This document shows, piece after piece, positions 21,081 to 32,792 of a stretch of DNA of 64,000 bases (position 1 is the first letter of the stretch; each line of letters opens with the position of its first letter). Where the stretch lies: the NCBI GenBank assembly GCA_030323885.1, contig CM059202.1:44162849-44226848 (forward strand), written 5' to 3'. The position numbers and the translations under genes are program-made. Origin of the DNA: Branchipolynoe longqiensis. Its lineage: Eukaryota; Annelida; Polychaeta; Phyllodocida; Polynoidae. The notes under the pieces were generated by a model. That model was given only the letters and a program-made list of their open reading frames with translations. It did no database searches and was not told the DNA's origin.

Positions 21081-21659
21081 ACCCATTGACTTCGCCCTCT
21101 CTCATGCCTGCTCTCTCCCTGCGTGTCCGCCCCCCCCTACCCATGGACCCCTCCCCCGCCCATCCACATTTGACAAACAACTATTATAACTCTATGACTC
21201 GAGACCCACTACCCCTACTTTAGACCCATTACCACCACTGAATAACTACGTCTTCAACCAGCAATGCACACAATATAAACCACTATGCATGCACAACATG
21301 GCACTATCTAAAGACTAACCGTGATTAAAACCAAATCTAACTGATATACAAACACAGCATATGATTTAACCAATAGTAGTGTACATTACTATGCACTCTG
21401 TCTTGATGCATATACCTTGCACTATGTTGAGTACATATGCTGTACTTGCACTATGTTGAGTACATATGCTGTACACTATGCAGCATAGGCTGCTCCCGCA
21501 CTTTCTTTTATGTTCAGAATGGGTTGTGCTGCACACAATGCAACACATTCCACTTCCACTATGTACAGATGAAATGCGACCACTCCGACGGCTGGAAGAC
21601 CAGGGCCCCGGCGCTGACAAAATATGTATTCAGATGAATAAAATATTTACCAAAAAAAA

Positions 21660-21935
21660 AGGTCAGGAGTTTGAATCCCGGGCCGAGTCAAACTAAAACT
21701 AATGACTTATAAAATTGATAGGCATACTTCTCGCTACCTAGCCTGGCACCCAGAAAGAACAGGTTAACACAGTATCCGGATAATGTGATTGTGTGGGATG
21801 TTGTCATGGTGACGGTGGCCTGATCTCCCAGTGGGGATGTTTTATAAAGTCGCCATGAGTGTGCACTGTCACAAGTCGGTACCCGTCCTGATCTGACCTT
21901 ATATGTTGCCAGGACATAAACCGCCAACAAACAAC
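21660..21935 (+). mobile_element. tRNA-derived SINE, family A (type 1)
   Basis: B-box-like TTTGAATCCCGG, then CTACCTAGCCTGGCACC, TCCCAGTGGGG, TATAAAGTCGCCATGAGTG and a terminal GCCAGGACATAAACCGCC with AACAAACAAC. The 5' part of the head is missing or diverged. Confidence 0.7.
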
Positions 21936-22143
21936 AACTGCATGGACTGGTGAGTTGGTGTTAGTGTTGTTAGGATAATGTGGGATATTGGTTCTGATGG
22001 TTTGAGTTTTATGTTATATATATGCTATATATAAGCACATATTCGAGTATAAGGCCAGACGCTTCCACCCACTCCTCAGCCCTTACTCCCTCCTCAGTCA
22101 TCGGCTGCTCAAGCCTGAACTAGGTCATCTACCACTGTAGGCG

Positions 22144-22367
22144 ATGCCCAAAAAGAAGAACAACAATTTGTCGGACCGAGTTCCGAAGGGATCTTTGACC
22201 CCTACGGACAAAACATCCAGGGGTCATCGATCTCCAAAAACTTAACGTCAAAGAGATATCGGGCGCTGGCTGATATTGAGATGCCTGAGACTGTGGAAAC
22301 CCGCAGTCGAAGTCTCTCCCTCAAACCAAAGGCGAGGGGGAGAACACCTGTCACTGCTCCAAAATGA
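22144..22367 (+). pseudogene. LINE ORF1 remnant
   Basis: It starts with ATG at 22144 encoding MPKKKNNNLSDRVPKG and continues after a frameshift near 22230 with SKRYRALADIEMPETVETRS, ending VTAPK-stop. It is about 70 codons, far shorter than a normal ORF1 and without zinc knuckles, so most of ORF1 is deleted or this is only one end of it. Its TGA stop overlaps the ATG of the endonuclease ORF in the tetranucleotide ATGA (22364-22367). Confidence 0.5.
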
Positions 22368-23232
22368 CAGTGACAGGTGCATCTCTTATTCAATGGAACT
22401 GCCGAGGTTTTAGGAGCAACATCGAAGAGTTGTCTCTTCTTTGTTGCAACCTCAATCCACTTGCTGTTTGCCTACAAGAAACTTATATAAAAGCTTCTGA
22501 GAGTTGTAGTCTTAAAGGCTACACCATTCATAACAAGCACGCACCAGATGGAGACTGAGCCGCTGGCAGCTCCTCCATCTTGGTCAGACATGATGTGGTA
22601 TTATGCCAGTGGCATTAGACAGGACACTACAGGCTGTAGCTGTTCGTCTGACGCTGCATAAGACTGTAACTCTCTGTTCCATTTACATTCCTCCGAGCTC
22701 CGTTCTCACTTTACAAGAACTGGATGCCCTTGTGGACCAGTTACCGTCCCCATATTTACTTATGGGTGACTTTAACGGCCACAACTCATTATAGGGGGGG
22801 GGGGACAATAGGAACGCTAAAGGCAAGAGAATTGAGGACCTTGTGGCCGGTCATGCTCTGTGTGTATTGAACGATGGTTCATACACATATTTGCATCCCG
22901 GCTACGGAACATACTCTGCTATCGATCTCAGCATTGTAGAACCAGAACTGGCACTGGACTTTTCGTGGAGGGTCTGGGACGACCTCTGCGGGAGCGACCA
23001 CTTCCCAATTATTCTTAATTGCGGGGGGGCATCTCCTGTAGAGCGAGCGAGGAGCTGGTGGCTTCGTAAAGCCGACTGGCCCACCTTCCAGACCCTATGT
23101 CGCGAGGAGTTCACTCCAGACATCAGTGACATCGATGCCTTCACTGAGATGCTGAGATGGATCGCACAGAAAACTGTTCCGAAGACCTCGGCAACTCCCA
23201 AGCATTTGATGCCTCCATGGTTAGATAGATGA
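22364..23232 (+). pseudogene. LINE endonuclease domain
   Basis: Exonuclease-endonuclease-phosphatase fold motifs appear in order: IQWNCRGFRSN at the N-terminus, LQET (catalytic Glu) at about 22472-22483, LLMGDFNGHN (Asp and Asn) at about 22759-22788, and GSDHFPII (Asp-His) near 23000. The frame is broken by a TGA at 22557 and by a stop and an 11-G run at 22791-22804. The enzyme would nick target DNA for target-primed reverse transcription; this copy cannot produce it intact. Confidence 0.8.
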
Positions 23233-23398
23233 CAGCTGTAGGAGGGCTATAAAGGAACGAAAGTAAGCTCACCGTAAATTCCACAGGAGACCGACTGCTG
23301 AAAATCTGGCGCTCTTTAGAATTCTGCATGCTCGCACTCGCAGAACAATTAAAGAAGCACGGAGGCAGTGTTGGAGAGAATTTGTTTCTAGCATCACC

Positions 23399-24949
23399 AT
23401 GCACACGCCATTGGGCAAAGTGTGGACAATGATCAGGAGAATCAAACGAAGGGGAGGTGATTCTTCTGTAGTCCAGCACTTGAAACACAACAGCAGCATT
23501 CTCACATCACTCGACGAAATAAGTGAAGAATTGGCTCAAACCTTTGCTGGAAACTCGTCTTTGGCAAACTGCCTCCTGGGCTTTCGGGCCATCAAGGAAT
23601 GCCAAGAGCGAAAGCTCTTGGACTTTTCCTCCGATGGCGAGGAGCACTACAACTCCCCATTCAGTATGGGTGAGTTGAGGTGTTCTTTGGAAAGCTCGCA
23701 TGACACAGCAGTTGGACCTGATGGAATTCATTATCAATTTTTGAAACATCTCCCTGAACATGCACTGAGACTGTTGCTTCAACTCTTCAACAACATCTGG
23801 GAGTCGGGTGTCGTCCCCGCCTCTTGGCGGGAGGCGACAGTAATACTGATTCCCAAACCTGGTAAAGACCAGAGTGAAGCCAACAACTATCGTCCCATAG
23901 CCCTCACAAGCTGCATCTGTAAAACCATGGAGCGCATGGTAAACAACCGCCTCGTCTGGCTACTGGAGTCAGGACACCACCTGTCTAACCTTCAATGTGG
24001 CTTCAGTCGGGGCCGCAGCACCCTCGACCATTTGGTGCACATGGAGACCTTCATAAGAGATGCTTTCCTTAAGAAGGAGCACGTTGTGGCTGTCTTTTTT
24101 TACCTCGAAAAAGCCTATGACACAACGTGGCAGCACGGCATCATGAAGGATCTTCATGCGATTGGCCTTCGTGGCCACCTGCCAATTTTCATCAGGAACT
24201 TTCTAGCCTTCAGGCATTTCCATGTCCGTGTCAAGACTACCTATTCCAGCCTACACTCACAGGAACTAGGAGTACCTCAAGGCAGCATACTGGCCGTGAC
24301 CCTTTTCGGGGTCAAGGTCAATGGTATTGCTGCTGCTGTAAAGCAGGGGGGTCTCCTGTAGTCTTTTCGTGGACGACTTTGTTTTATATTACAGCGGTGC
24401 TAACATAAATGTCATAGAGAGACAGCTACAACCAAGCATAAATGGGATCCATCGATGGTCAGTTCTGAATGGTTTCAAATTTTCCAAGACCAAAACAGTC
24501 TGCATGCACTTCTGCCTGCTGCGTAGAATGCATGCGGAACCGGAGCTGACCCTGGATGGGGATCCCATTAAAGTCATTGAGAAAACCAAAATTTTCTCGT
24601 CGCAAAACTGTCTTTTGTGCCACATCTAAAGTACTTGAAAACAAGATGCCTGAAAGTGCTAGATATTCTGATCATGCTGTCCAGCTCAGAGTGGGGAGCG
24701 GACAGAGATGTTCTGCTCTCCGTGTACAGAACCTTGGTTCGGTCACGAGTGGATTACGGCAGCATAGTATACGGTTCGGCAAGGAAATCATATATTGGGC
24801 TGCTAGACACGATCCACCACCAGGGACTGCGCCTGGCCCTTGGGGCCTTCCGTACCTCACTGGTTCAGAGCCTCTACGTCGAAGCCAATGAACCATCACT
24901 TAACAACAGGACAATCAAACTGGCCATGCAATATATAGTCAAGGTATAA
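23399..24949 (+). pseudogene. LINE reverse transcriptase domain
   Basis: The main frame, 23399-24361, contains ATVILIPKPGKD, NNYRPIALTSCICKTMERM, GFSRGRSTLDHLV, motif A as FFYLEKAYDTTW and motif B as GVPQGSILAVTLFGVK. Motif C, LFVDDFVLYYSG, is in another frame just downstream (about 24363-24400), after a G-run frameshift, and the thumb continues to 24949. The first motif A aspartate is replaced by tyrosine, so even an intact frame would lack a catalytic residue. Confidence 0.85.
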
Positions 24950-25040
24950 ACTAATGCATTGAATCCTGCACACAATTGTCTATTCGAGCAAATCCAGGTA
25001 TGAAGCCAGGCCGAATTACATCCGGCCACTGAGGCTCCGA

Positions 25041-26014
25041 ATGAAACCTCATTTGGAGGCCTTGGGCATGGATTTGGACGTGTTGGATGATGCCAAAGTC
25101 CCAGAACATCCCCCGTGGTCATTGAGAAAGCCATCGGTTATCCTCCGACTCACGGAACTGAGGAAGTCTGGGACACACCCACTCGAGTACCAAGGACTGC
25201 ATGCAGAGATTCAAGGCCAGTTTGCAGATCACCTCTCCATATACACTGATGGTTCGAAAGACCAAAGCCGGGTAGCTCCTGCGGCAGTCTGCTGATGGGA
25301 ATAATTTGGCGTATGTTTGCCCGATCAGAGCTCAATTTTCACTGCAGAAGCCCCAGCACTCCTTTTCGCATTGGAGTGTATCGAGGTATCCAACCACACT
25401 AACTATGTTATATACAGTGATTCGTTCTCTTGGCTCCTGGCTGTTGCTGGACTGAAAACGAATCACCCTATTCTAGCAACGGTCATTTATAAAATGAACC
25501 AACTGATAACGGATGGGTATGACATCCACCTGTGCTGGGTGCCTGGCCATGCTGGCATACAAGGAAATGAATGAAGAAGGCCCTGAACTGTGATCTTGAA
25601 CCGTGTCTGATCCCTCACTCTGATCTGAAACCACTAATAGCCACCCACATAAAATCCAAATGGCAACATCAGTGGGATGAAAACATTAATAAACTTAAAG
25701 AAATTGAACCATTTGTGGGAAAGCCACCACAGACTCATGCGGGAGGTCGGCGAGACCAAGTGGTCCTTAGCCGCTGCCGTATTGGCCACTCGTGGCTTAC
25801 ACATGCTTTTCTGCTCAAGGGGGAACCTCCCCCTGAATGTATTGGGTGTCAGTCTCCACTGACACTCAAACACATTTTAGTAAGTTTCGTTGATTTTTTG
25901 GCCCTGCGCCAACAGTTCTACACTGCAGACAGTATGCATGACTGTTTTACTAAGGTAAAACAGGGAAACATTTTAGCCTTTTTGAGGGCAGCTGGACTGT
26001 ACCACCTCATATAG
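25041..26014 (+). pseudogene. LINE RNase H and C-terminal domain
   Basis: RNase H residues are visible in three frames: IYTDGSKD (Asp), FTAEAPALLFALE (Glu), YVIYSDSFSWLLAV (Asp) and LCWVPGHAGIQGNE (His). A stop separates this from the last frame (25571-26014), which has GRRDQVVLSRCRIGHSWLTH and the Cys/His motif CIGCQSPLTLKHILVS. The final Cys is Phe here, but Cys in the 55.6-kb copy. About 240 bp of 3' UTR follow. Confidence 0.8.
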
Positions 26015-26394
26015 TTTACTAAATAGATTCTATCAATTATTAATCAAACTTTTCTTTTTCTATGGGAATTTGTTTCCCTTGACCACAAATATATGATTCT
26101 GAGCTTTCTAATTTAATGAGTGTCTATTGGCACATAATTGATTGTCTCCTTTTACATGTAAAAGCGATGGTTTGAACAAAAAACAAACATTTCTCACCGT
26201 GAATATGGCCTATGCTGCCGACACGGCGTAAATCAACCACCAATCAATCAATCTACCACTGTAACCTACACAAAACAAGTGGTAAAGGGCCTACACAGCA
26301 TCTTGGCCTACTGTAGCTAGCTATGACAGAAGCGTCATATCTATGGCAGCACACATCTGGGATGAACAACCGAGCACAACCAGGAACATAAGGG

Positions 26395-27245
26395 GTTTGA
26401 GGGGTGTGTGGTGGTGGGGGGGGGGGGGGGGTTGAGTGGATATGGTGTGGTTGGGGTGTAGGTGTGTGGGCGGTGTGTGGTGGGGGCGTATGTTTGTGTG
26501 GTCGGTGTGTTGTGGAGGTCTAGGGGTGTGGTGAGGATTTTGGTATGTGTGGTGGGGGTGTATGAGGATTTAGGGGTGTGGTTGAGGGTGTAGGGGTGTG
26601 TGGTGAGTGGGTATGGTGGGGTGTAGGGGTGGGGTGGGGGATTAGGGATATGGTGGGGTGTAGGTGTGTGGGATGGGGTGGGGGTTGATGGTGTGTGTGG
26701 TGGGGGTGTAGGTGGTTTGTGGTGGAGGTGTAGGGGTGTCTTACAGAACGGCACCTCACAATCTTTAGCATTCCTAAACACCCACCACACACCTACACCC
26801 CCACCACAGCCCTAAACCCCCACCACACACCCCACCACACACCTAAACCCCCTACACCCCACCACACACACCTATACCCCCAGTACCCCCTACACATACC
26901 TACACCCCCATCACACACCTACACCCCCACTACACACACACCACACCTACACCACCACACACCACACCTACATGACACATACATACCTACACCCTCACCA
27001 CACACACCTACACCCTCACCACACACACCTACACCCTCACCACACCACACACACCACACACCAACCCCCCACCACCACATCCCAAAACCCGCACACCACA
27101 CCTCACCACACCCCTGAACCCTCACCACACACCTACACCCGCACCACACACTCCCAACACATACCTACACCCCCACCACACACACCTACACCCCCACCAC
27201 ACACACCTACACCCCCACCACACACCTACACCACCAATACACCTG
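26395..27245. repeat. Strand-switching G-rich/C-rich minisatellite
   Basis: From 26395 to about 26740 the plus strand is a degenerate GTGTGGTGGGGGTGTAGG array. After about 30 bp of unique sequence (CAGAACGGCACCTCACAATC) it becomes the complement, CACCACACACCTACACCCC, to 27245. The two arms form one giant imperfect inverted repeat. The ORFs inside are artefacts. Confidence 0.85.
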
Positions 27246-27454
27246 CACCCTTCTATCCAACCATGATGGCCGACTTGGACCGGGAACGGCTGCTGCCACA
27301 AAGTGTATAATGAGAGAAATGGCTCATGAAAGGTTCGGCCACCTGACACCAGGGGAACGCTACCCGACTGGTCACTGAAGTTCACGTAGGTGACGAGATG
27401 GCGCCACCTGTACGCGCCAAGAGACGTTCTCTGTGACTGCACATTGAGTATTTA

Positions 27455-27650
27455 CGTTGCTTGTTTGTTGGAGTTTTCCGTCCTACATCTAAGGTCATAT
27501 CTGGACTGGTACCGACTTGTGACAGTGCGCACTCATGGTGACTTTAGAGTGCTGCCCCACTGGGACACCAGACCACCAACATCATAACCTGGTATTCCAC
27601 TTAGCCACATTATCCTGATACCGAGCCAACCAGTGGAGGATTTGGTTAGA
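27455..27650 (-). mobile_element. tRNA-derived SINE, family A (type 1), 3' half
   Basis: The reversed 3' end TTTGTTGGAGTTTTCC, then AAGGTCATATCTGGAC, GTGCGCACTCATGGTGAC and CCCCACTGGGACACCAGAC. The tRNA-like head is absent. Confidence 0.7.
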
Positions 27651-27672
27651 CTTGTGGTGTGTAATGGCAATT

Positions 27673-28558
27673 GACTACATCACGGTTCCGACTGCGCATG
27701 CGCTGAAAAAGGCATTGGGAGCAAAGCAAAGGCGTGCCGCCATAAGTTTGCCAATACGTGCAGTGAAAAACATCAGTTTTATTCAAAATTAATAGGAATC
27801 CAAAACCCTAACCTTATTATTTTAATATAATCTTTGTGTTAAACATGTTTTCTATATGTGTTCCAAGCGGTCTGTGCCTAGGTGGTGTGGTTTTGTCAAT
27901 ATTTTACTTTTTCTGTATGGAGATTGCTCACTGCCATTGACAATGCATTGAGTACGGCGTACGGCCATTGAGTTTGGCGATACGCGTAGGGCAAAACTGG
28001 CATATTAATCAAAATAAATAGAAATACATAACAATTTGGCACAAAAATGGACGGAAGGATGCAATATAATATCACCATTGATTAGCCAGAAGTAATTCTT
28101 GTTCTAAATATTAAAATGTCAAATGTGTCAACAAAAACTTGTTTCAAAGAAATGTATAACCAATATCTGATTAAACCTACTCATTTTCTATTTCTACATA
28201 TGTCATTAACCATAGGATATAAATAAAAACATGAATAAAATAAGTAAAACTGACTCTGGCTATGGCTCGAACACCAGTCTGAGTGCCTAGATTTTTCTAA
28301 ATCTAAATGCACATGGCATAAGATGTGCTGATTATATTGATGTAAATGCAATGCTGGATAAAAGATTAATATCTTAATATATTACATATATTTTTTTAGT
28401 TGGTATTCTATGTTTCAAACAAGAGCTGAGATGAGCTGAAACTAGCACATTTCATAGCTGCACCCAGTGTATTAGCATGTGCCATGTGCTTCTGGGGGGG
28501 GTTGTTTTGCTTTGACGTATCCCACAATGCACCGCGCCACTGGGACCGTGATGTAGTC
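27673..28558. mobile_element. Probable inverted-repeat element with satellite unit
   Basis: The ends are inverted: GACTACATCACGGTTCC and GGGACCGTGATGTAGTC, each followed inward by a GCGC-containing segment. The interior has satellite units at about 27740-28080 and AT-rich sequence at 28080-28480. No target duplication is visible. The terminal sequence differs from those of the two other satellite-cored elements. Confidence 0.5.
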
Positions 28559-28561
28559 TAT

Positions 28562-29260
28562 AGACCCCTTTCAATGTTTATGAACATTGTGTATGCGCGC
28601 ACAGCTTGGCTGCAGCACGAAGGCATATTGCCATCGAGTTTGCCAGTACACGCAGTGCAGAATGTCAGTTTTATTCAGAATTAATAGAAATACAGAGACC
28701 TAACCGTATAAATTTAGTATAAGCTGTTTGTTAAACATGTTTTCTGTATGTTTTCCAAGCGGTTTCTTTCTAGATGGTGTGGTTTTAGAGATATTTAACT
28801 TTTCTGCATGAGGATTGATCACGGCCATTGACAATGCATTGAGTTTGCCGGTACTGGCAGTGCAAAACGTCAATTTTATTCAAAATTAATAGAAATGGAG
28901 AACCCTAACCTTATAAATTTAATATAATCTGGTTGTTAAACATGTTTTCTGTATTTGTTCCAAACGGTTTCCTTCCAGGTGGTATGATTCTAGAGATATT
29001 TCACTTTTTCTGTATGAAGATTGCTCACAGCCATTGACAATGCAGTGAGTTTGCCGGTATGCGCAGTGCAAAACGTCAATTCTTTTCAAAATTAAGAGAA
29101 ATGGAGAACCCTAACCTTATACATTTAATATAATCTGGTTGTTAAACATGTTTTCTATATGTGCTCCAAGCTGTTTGTTTCTAGGTGGTGTCGTTTTAGA
29201 GATATTTCACCTTTTCTGTATTAAGATTGCTCATACTAGTCATAGCCATTGAGTTTGCAG
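28562..29260. repeat. ~187-bp satellite, three to four units
   Basis: The unit runs through GCCATTGACAATGCATTGAG, GCGCAGTGCAAAACGTCA, TTCAAAATTAATAGAAAT, CCCTAACCTTATAAATTTAA, TGTTAAACATGTTTTCT and AGATATTTCACTTTTTCTG. The first unit starts near 28620. The same unit forms the core of elements at 13605-14214 and 36341-36824. Confidence 0.85.
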
Positions 29261-29779
29261 TGTGACAGTGTGTCGTCCTGCAGCAAACAGCACGCGCACT
29301 GACCTAAATACCTATGCTGACGTTATATGAAATAGGTCTATTAGGAAGCATGCTATTTTTAAGAACAGCTATTTGTCAAAATGTTTCCAAATGCATGGAT
29401 CAATGAGTAGGCAGCTAGTTCTTGAGTAATGTTCTCTACATTGGGAGATGTAGATACAAGATTCACATTGCACTTTGCAGTAGGGGTGAAAAACAAACGA
29501 TTAGTAAAAGTGGTGAAAGGCTGGGCAAATTAAATCGATACATAAATTTTTGATTTAATTAGCAAAATATATTCTTAATATACATCTTTATATTTCCCCA
29601 CTACTCTTGAGTTGAAAAATATAATAAAACATGTAGTTTAATGGAGTTTAAAAGTGAAATCAAAAGCGTTCTATGGTCGCCGTCTTGTCTTTTTGCATTC
29701 TCTCCCATTTCACTCAAGTCTGTGCCCATATAAGTAGCCATTAGATACTGGAACCAGGGATTCCACTTGGTACTAGTGC
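29261..29779. other. Unassigned AT-rich stretch
   Basis: I see no gene, repeat family or terminal structure. The short minus-strand frame at 29601-29792 has no recognisable product. Confidence 0.4.
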
Positions 29780-30040
29780 ACTTAACAAACATTTGTCACA
29801 ACGTGGAAGGGAATACTGACGCAATTTAATAGAACCAATTACTGCAGAAGCCAACAGTATCAAGAGTTTTGGTGCTGACCGAATTTGATTTTGCATGTTA
29901 GCACTTAAAATATCTCAGACGTTAGCCATTTAAATTAAAAGTTACTTCAAACTAAAGTAAGGTAGATTATTACGATCAACCTAGCATATTTATCTCAGAA
30001 AATAACAGAAACTCAAAACAATCGGACTATGCAACTTTAA
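29780..30040 (+). mobile_element. TTAA MITE, 3' part
   Basis: AGTGCACTTAACAAACATTT through AAAGTAAGGTAGATTATTACG to ATCGGACTATGCAACT with TTAA at 30037-30040. The left third is missing. A SINE family A tail (reversed, about 30043-30105) follows directly. Confidence 0.8.
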
Positions 30041-30420
30041 TGTTGGTTGGTTGGTGGTTGCAATTTTACGTCCTGGAAACATCTCAGGTAAATATCAGGA
30101 CGGGACAATTTTAATGAAAATAACAAAACAAAAGAGGTGAAAGTGCTTGAATATGATATTTTTATTTTAACATTTCTCAGAAATGATAGTGTCAAGGCAC
30201 GATTACAGAGAGAAGTCGCCATCATACATTAATTACACTTGTACATGACATACACGACATCCAAGCCTCAATGGACTGTCATGGCGGCCAAGTCGGTCAC
30301 ATGACATTCAACCCACCCCTCCCACCTCTCAGTTTCCATAGCAACCAGGACGCACTTCGTCAAACCTGTAGGGGAAGTAACAAGCACAGCCCACACCTTT
30401 CCACAACCACCCGCCCCCCA

Positions 30421-31075
30421 AATAGGTGTCAGTGTGAGTGTGTATGTGAGTGTGTGCATGCAACACTCACACATACATACACACACACACCCACCCGCAC
30501 CCCAAATAGGTGTCAGTGAGTGTATGTGTGAGTGTGTGCATGCAACACTCACACATACATACACACCCGCCCCCCAAATAGGTGTCAGTGTGAGTGTGTA
30601 TGTGTGAGTGTGTGCATGCAACACTCACACATACACACCCACCCGCCCCCCAAATAGGTGTCAGTGTGAGTGTGTATGTATGAGCATGTGAATGCAACAC
30701 TCACACATACACACACACCCGCCCCCCAAATAGGTGTCAGTGTGAGTGTGTATGTATGAGTGTGTGCATGCAACACTCACACATACACACACACCCGCCC
30801 CCCAAATAGGTGTCAGTGTGAGTATGTATGTGTGAGCATGTGCATGCAACACTCACACATACACACACACCCGCCCCCCAAATAGGTGTCAGTGTGAGTA
30901 TGTATGTGTGAGCATGTGCATGCACACTCACACATACACACACACCCGCCCCCCAATAGGTGTCAGAGTCAGTGTGTATGTACGTGTGAGCGTGTGCATG
31001 CAACACTCACACATACACACACACCCGCCCCCAAATAGGTGTCAGTGTGAGTGTGTATGTATGAGTGTGTGCATG
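30421..31075. repeat. 76-bp hairpin minisatellite, about 9 units
   Basis: Each unit joins AATAGGTGTCAGTGTGAGTG to a near-palindrome centred on GCATGC (GTGTGAGTGTGTGCATGC, then AACACTCACACATAC) and a CACACACCCGCCCCCCA segment. Every unit can form a stem-loop of about 13 bp. The overlapping minus-strand ORFs are repeat artefacts. Confidence 0.9.
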
Positions 31076-31149
31076 CGTCGGCATTGTTTTGCATATTGTT
31101 GGATTTTGGAGGTTTACGTCCTGGCAACATGTAAGGTTATGTCTATTGA

Positions 31150-31625
31150 TTTGTATCTAGATTTGGTTCCACATATGCAATTTAAATGGTATTCCCTTCT
31201 ATGTAACAATAAATGCGAAGTCAATTCAATAGAACTTACAGCTGAATCATATAGTGTCAGAATTGTTATATGCTTGCACATATTAACTTTGCATGTCTTC
31301 AGTTCAAACATCTGCAAAGTGACAATTTGTCGCAACAATGTACTTAGGATAGGGAAAGGACTGGTTGCCTCATTGTCAGGATAATGTAACTGAGTGGGAT
31401 ATCAGGTCATGGTGCTGGCATCCTAATTTCCCAGTGTGGTAGCACTATAAAGTCGCCATGAGCGCAGTCACAAGTCAGTACCCATCCTGATGACCTTAGT
31501 TGTTACTAGGACATAAAACAACAAACAATAAAAACTCAATATATATTTAGCTGCTTCTTTTGTTTAAAGACAGAAACTCAAAACCATTTGACTAGGCAAA
31601 TTTAATTATTCGAAAACAAATGTGG
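31150..31625 (+). mobile_element. TTAA MITE interrupted by a SINE
   Basis: The left part runs 31150-31330 (TGTATCTAGATTTGGTTCC to CAAACATCTGCAAAGTGAC). A SINE family A type 1 fragment without its head (31335-31535, AGGATAGGGAAAGGACTGG to AACAACAAACAATAAA) interrupts it, and the MITE resumes at 31538-31625, ending CAAAACCATTTGACTAGG and AAATTTAA. Confidence 0.7.
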
Positions 31626-31654
31626 GTTGATCATGCAGCTCTGATACTGATTGC

Positions 31655-31835
31655 TTTAAGTTGCATAGTTCGATGGTTTTGAATTTATGCAAATTTTCTA
31701 AGTTAAATATATTACGTTGATCATTATAATCTACCTTACTTTTAGTTGAAGTAACTTTTATTTTAAATGGCTAACTTTTGAAGTGTTTGAAACGCAAACG
31801 TACATAATAAATTTTGGCAAGCACACCGTAGACTT
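31655..31835 (-). mobile_element. TTAA MITE, reversed partial copy
   Basis: AAGTTGCATAGTTCGATGG through ATTATAATCTACCTTACTTT to AATAAATTTTGGCAAGCAC. It shows the single-copy sequence ancestral to the 62-bp minisatellite at 12.6-13.0 kb. Confidence 0.75.
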
Positions 31836-32790
31836 AGAACTGCAGTACTATATACTCTACTTGCATGTTTTAAACTTCTCCATTTGGACAGTAGTTTGTG
31901 GGAATTAGTAGTTGTGTGTGTGGGGGTGAGGGGTGATAAATGATCTTTGTGGTGTTGCATGTTTCTTAGAAGAGCAATTATTGTTTTCCTGTAGGTTGCT
32001 TTTTTGTGTGTTTACAAAACCATTTAGTCTGTAGTGGCTTGAATATATTTTTGTTATACAAATAATTATATGAACACTGCATCATTATGAGGGAAACATC
32101 AAACATGCAACATTATTCAGGCTTAAGTGATAAGCACACTGTGCTTACATTGTTGTGGAACACATAATGCTTAGAATATAATTTAAAAGATAACAATAAC
32201 CTTAAAAGGACTAAAGGAATTGCTTAGAGTGCATTCTAAGAACAGTTGATGCCTCAAAGTTGCGCTGTATACTCCACTGAGAAAACAAACTCTGAATGCA
32301 ACATGAATGACGTCACATGTGGGATTCCCCCACATGACCAAATATGGTTCCCCATAGACACTCTCCCTCCACATATTCAGTTGTTCAAACTGAAATGGTG
32401 TGCTTGGAAAGCATTTAGCGGAGAACAGTTTGTCTCAGCGGCCTATACCGGGTCCCCTTAAGGCTTTGACCGGTATCAACACCACAATCCAATATGGACG
32501 TTGGGGGAAAACACCAGTTTTTGTGTGTGCTTCCGACAGTTCGGCCACAAGTTTAATGCGCGTTGTGTTTCAATGGTTGGAATTGTGAAGATGCACAGTT
32601 CGGCATCTGTTTCCTGAAATGTGCCATGACACTTGATCCAGATTGGTAGGAACCCAACCCGCAATCACTCAGCTGATTACAGTATTACACCGCTAACATT
32701 AACCAGCCGCTTCAAAGTGAATTTCAAAATGGCCACTGGTCTGTTTACATACATGGGTTCTGCAGTAGCGGATATATTGTCCTTATAACA
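31836..32790. other. Unassigned stretch
   Basis: No supported gene. A palindrome-like run, GTCACATGTGGGATTCCCCC then ACATGACC, is at about 32311-32338. The plus-strand frames at 32246-32588 have no domain I recognise and no paired splice sites that I could join. Confidence 0.4.
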
Positions 32791-32792
32791 AG

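Larger units (their letters stand above)
22144..26251 (+). mobile_element. Decayed non-LTR retrotransposon with RNase H (I/jockey-like)
   Basis: Modules run in the canonical order: a short ORF1 remnant, an apurinic-type endonuclease, a reverse transcriptase, an RNase H domain, a C-terminal CCHC-like motif and a 3' UTR ending AACCACCAATCAATCAATC. The RNase H places it in the I group (I, LOA or Nimb-like) rather than plain jockey or CR1; I cannot resolve the clade. Frameshifts, many at G-runs, and stops break every ORF. A 3' fragment of the same family lies at 55611-56257. The 5' end near 22020-22143 is uncertain. Confidence 0.85.

Noticed and set aside
26341..27442. Pro/Thr/His-rich and Gly/Val/Cys-rich ORFs
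   Set aside because: Frames of the strand-switching G/C-rich minisatellite.
30268..31006. Series of similar minus-strand ORFs (MLHAHTHTY repeats)
   Set aside because: They arise from the 76-bp minisatellite, and overlapping frames restart in each unit.
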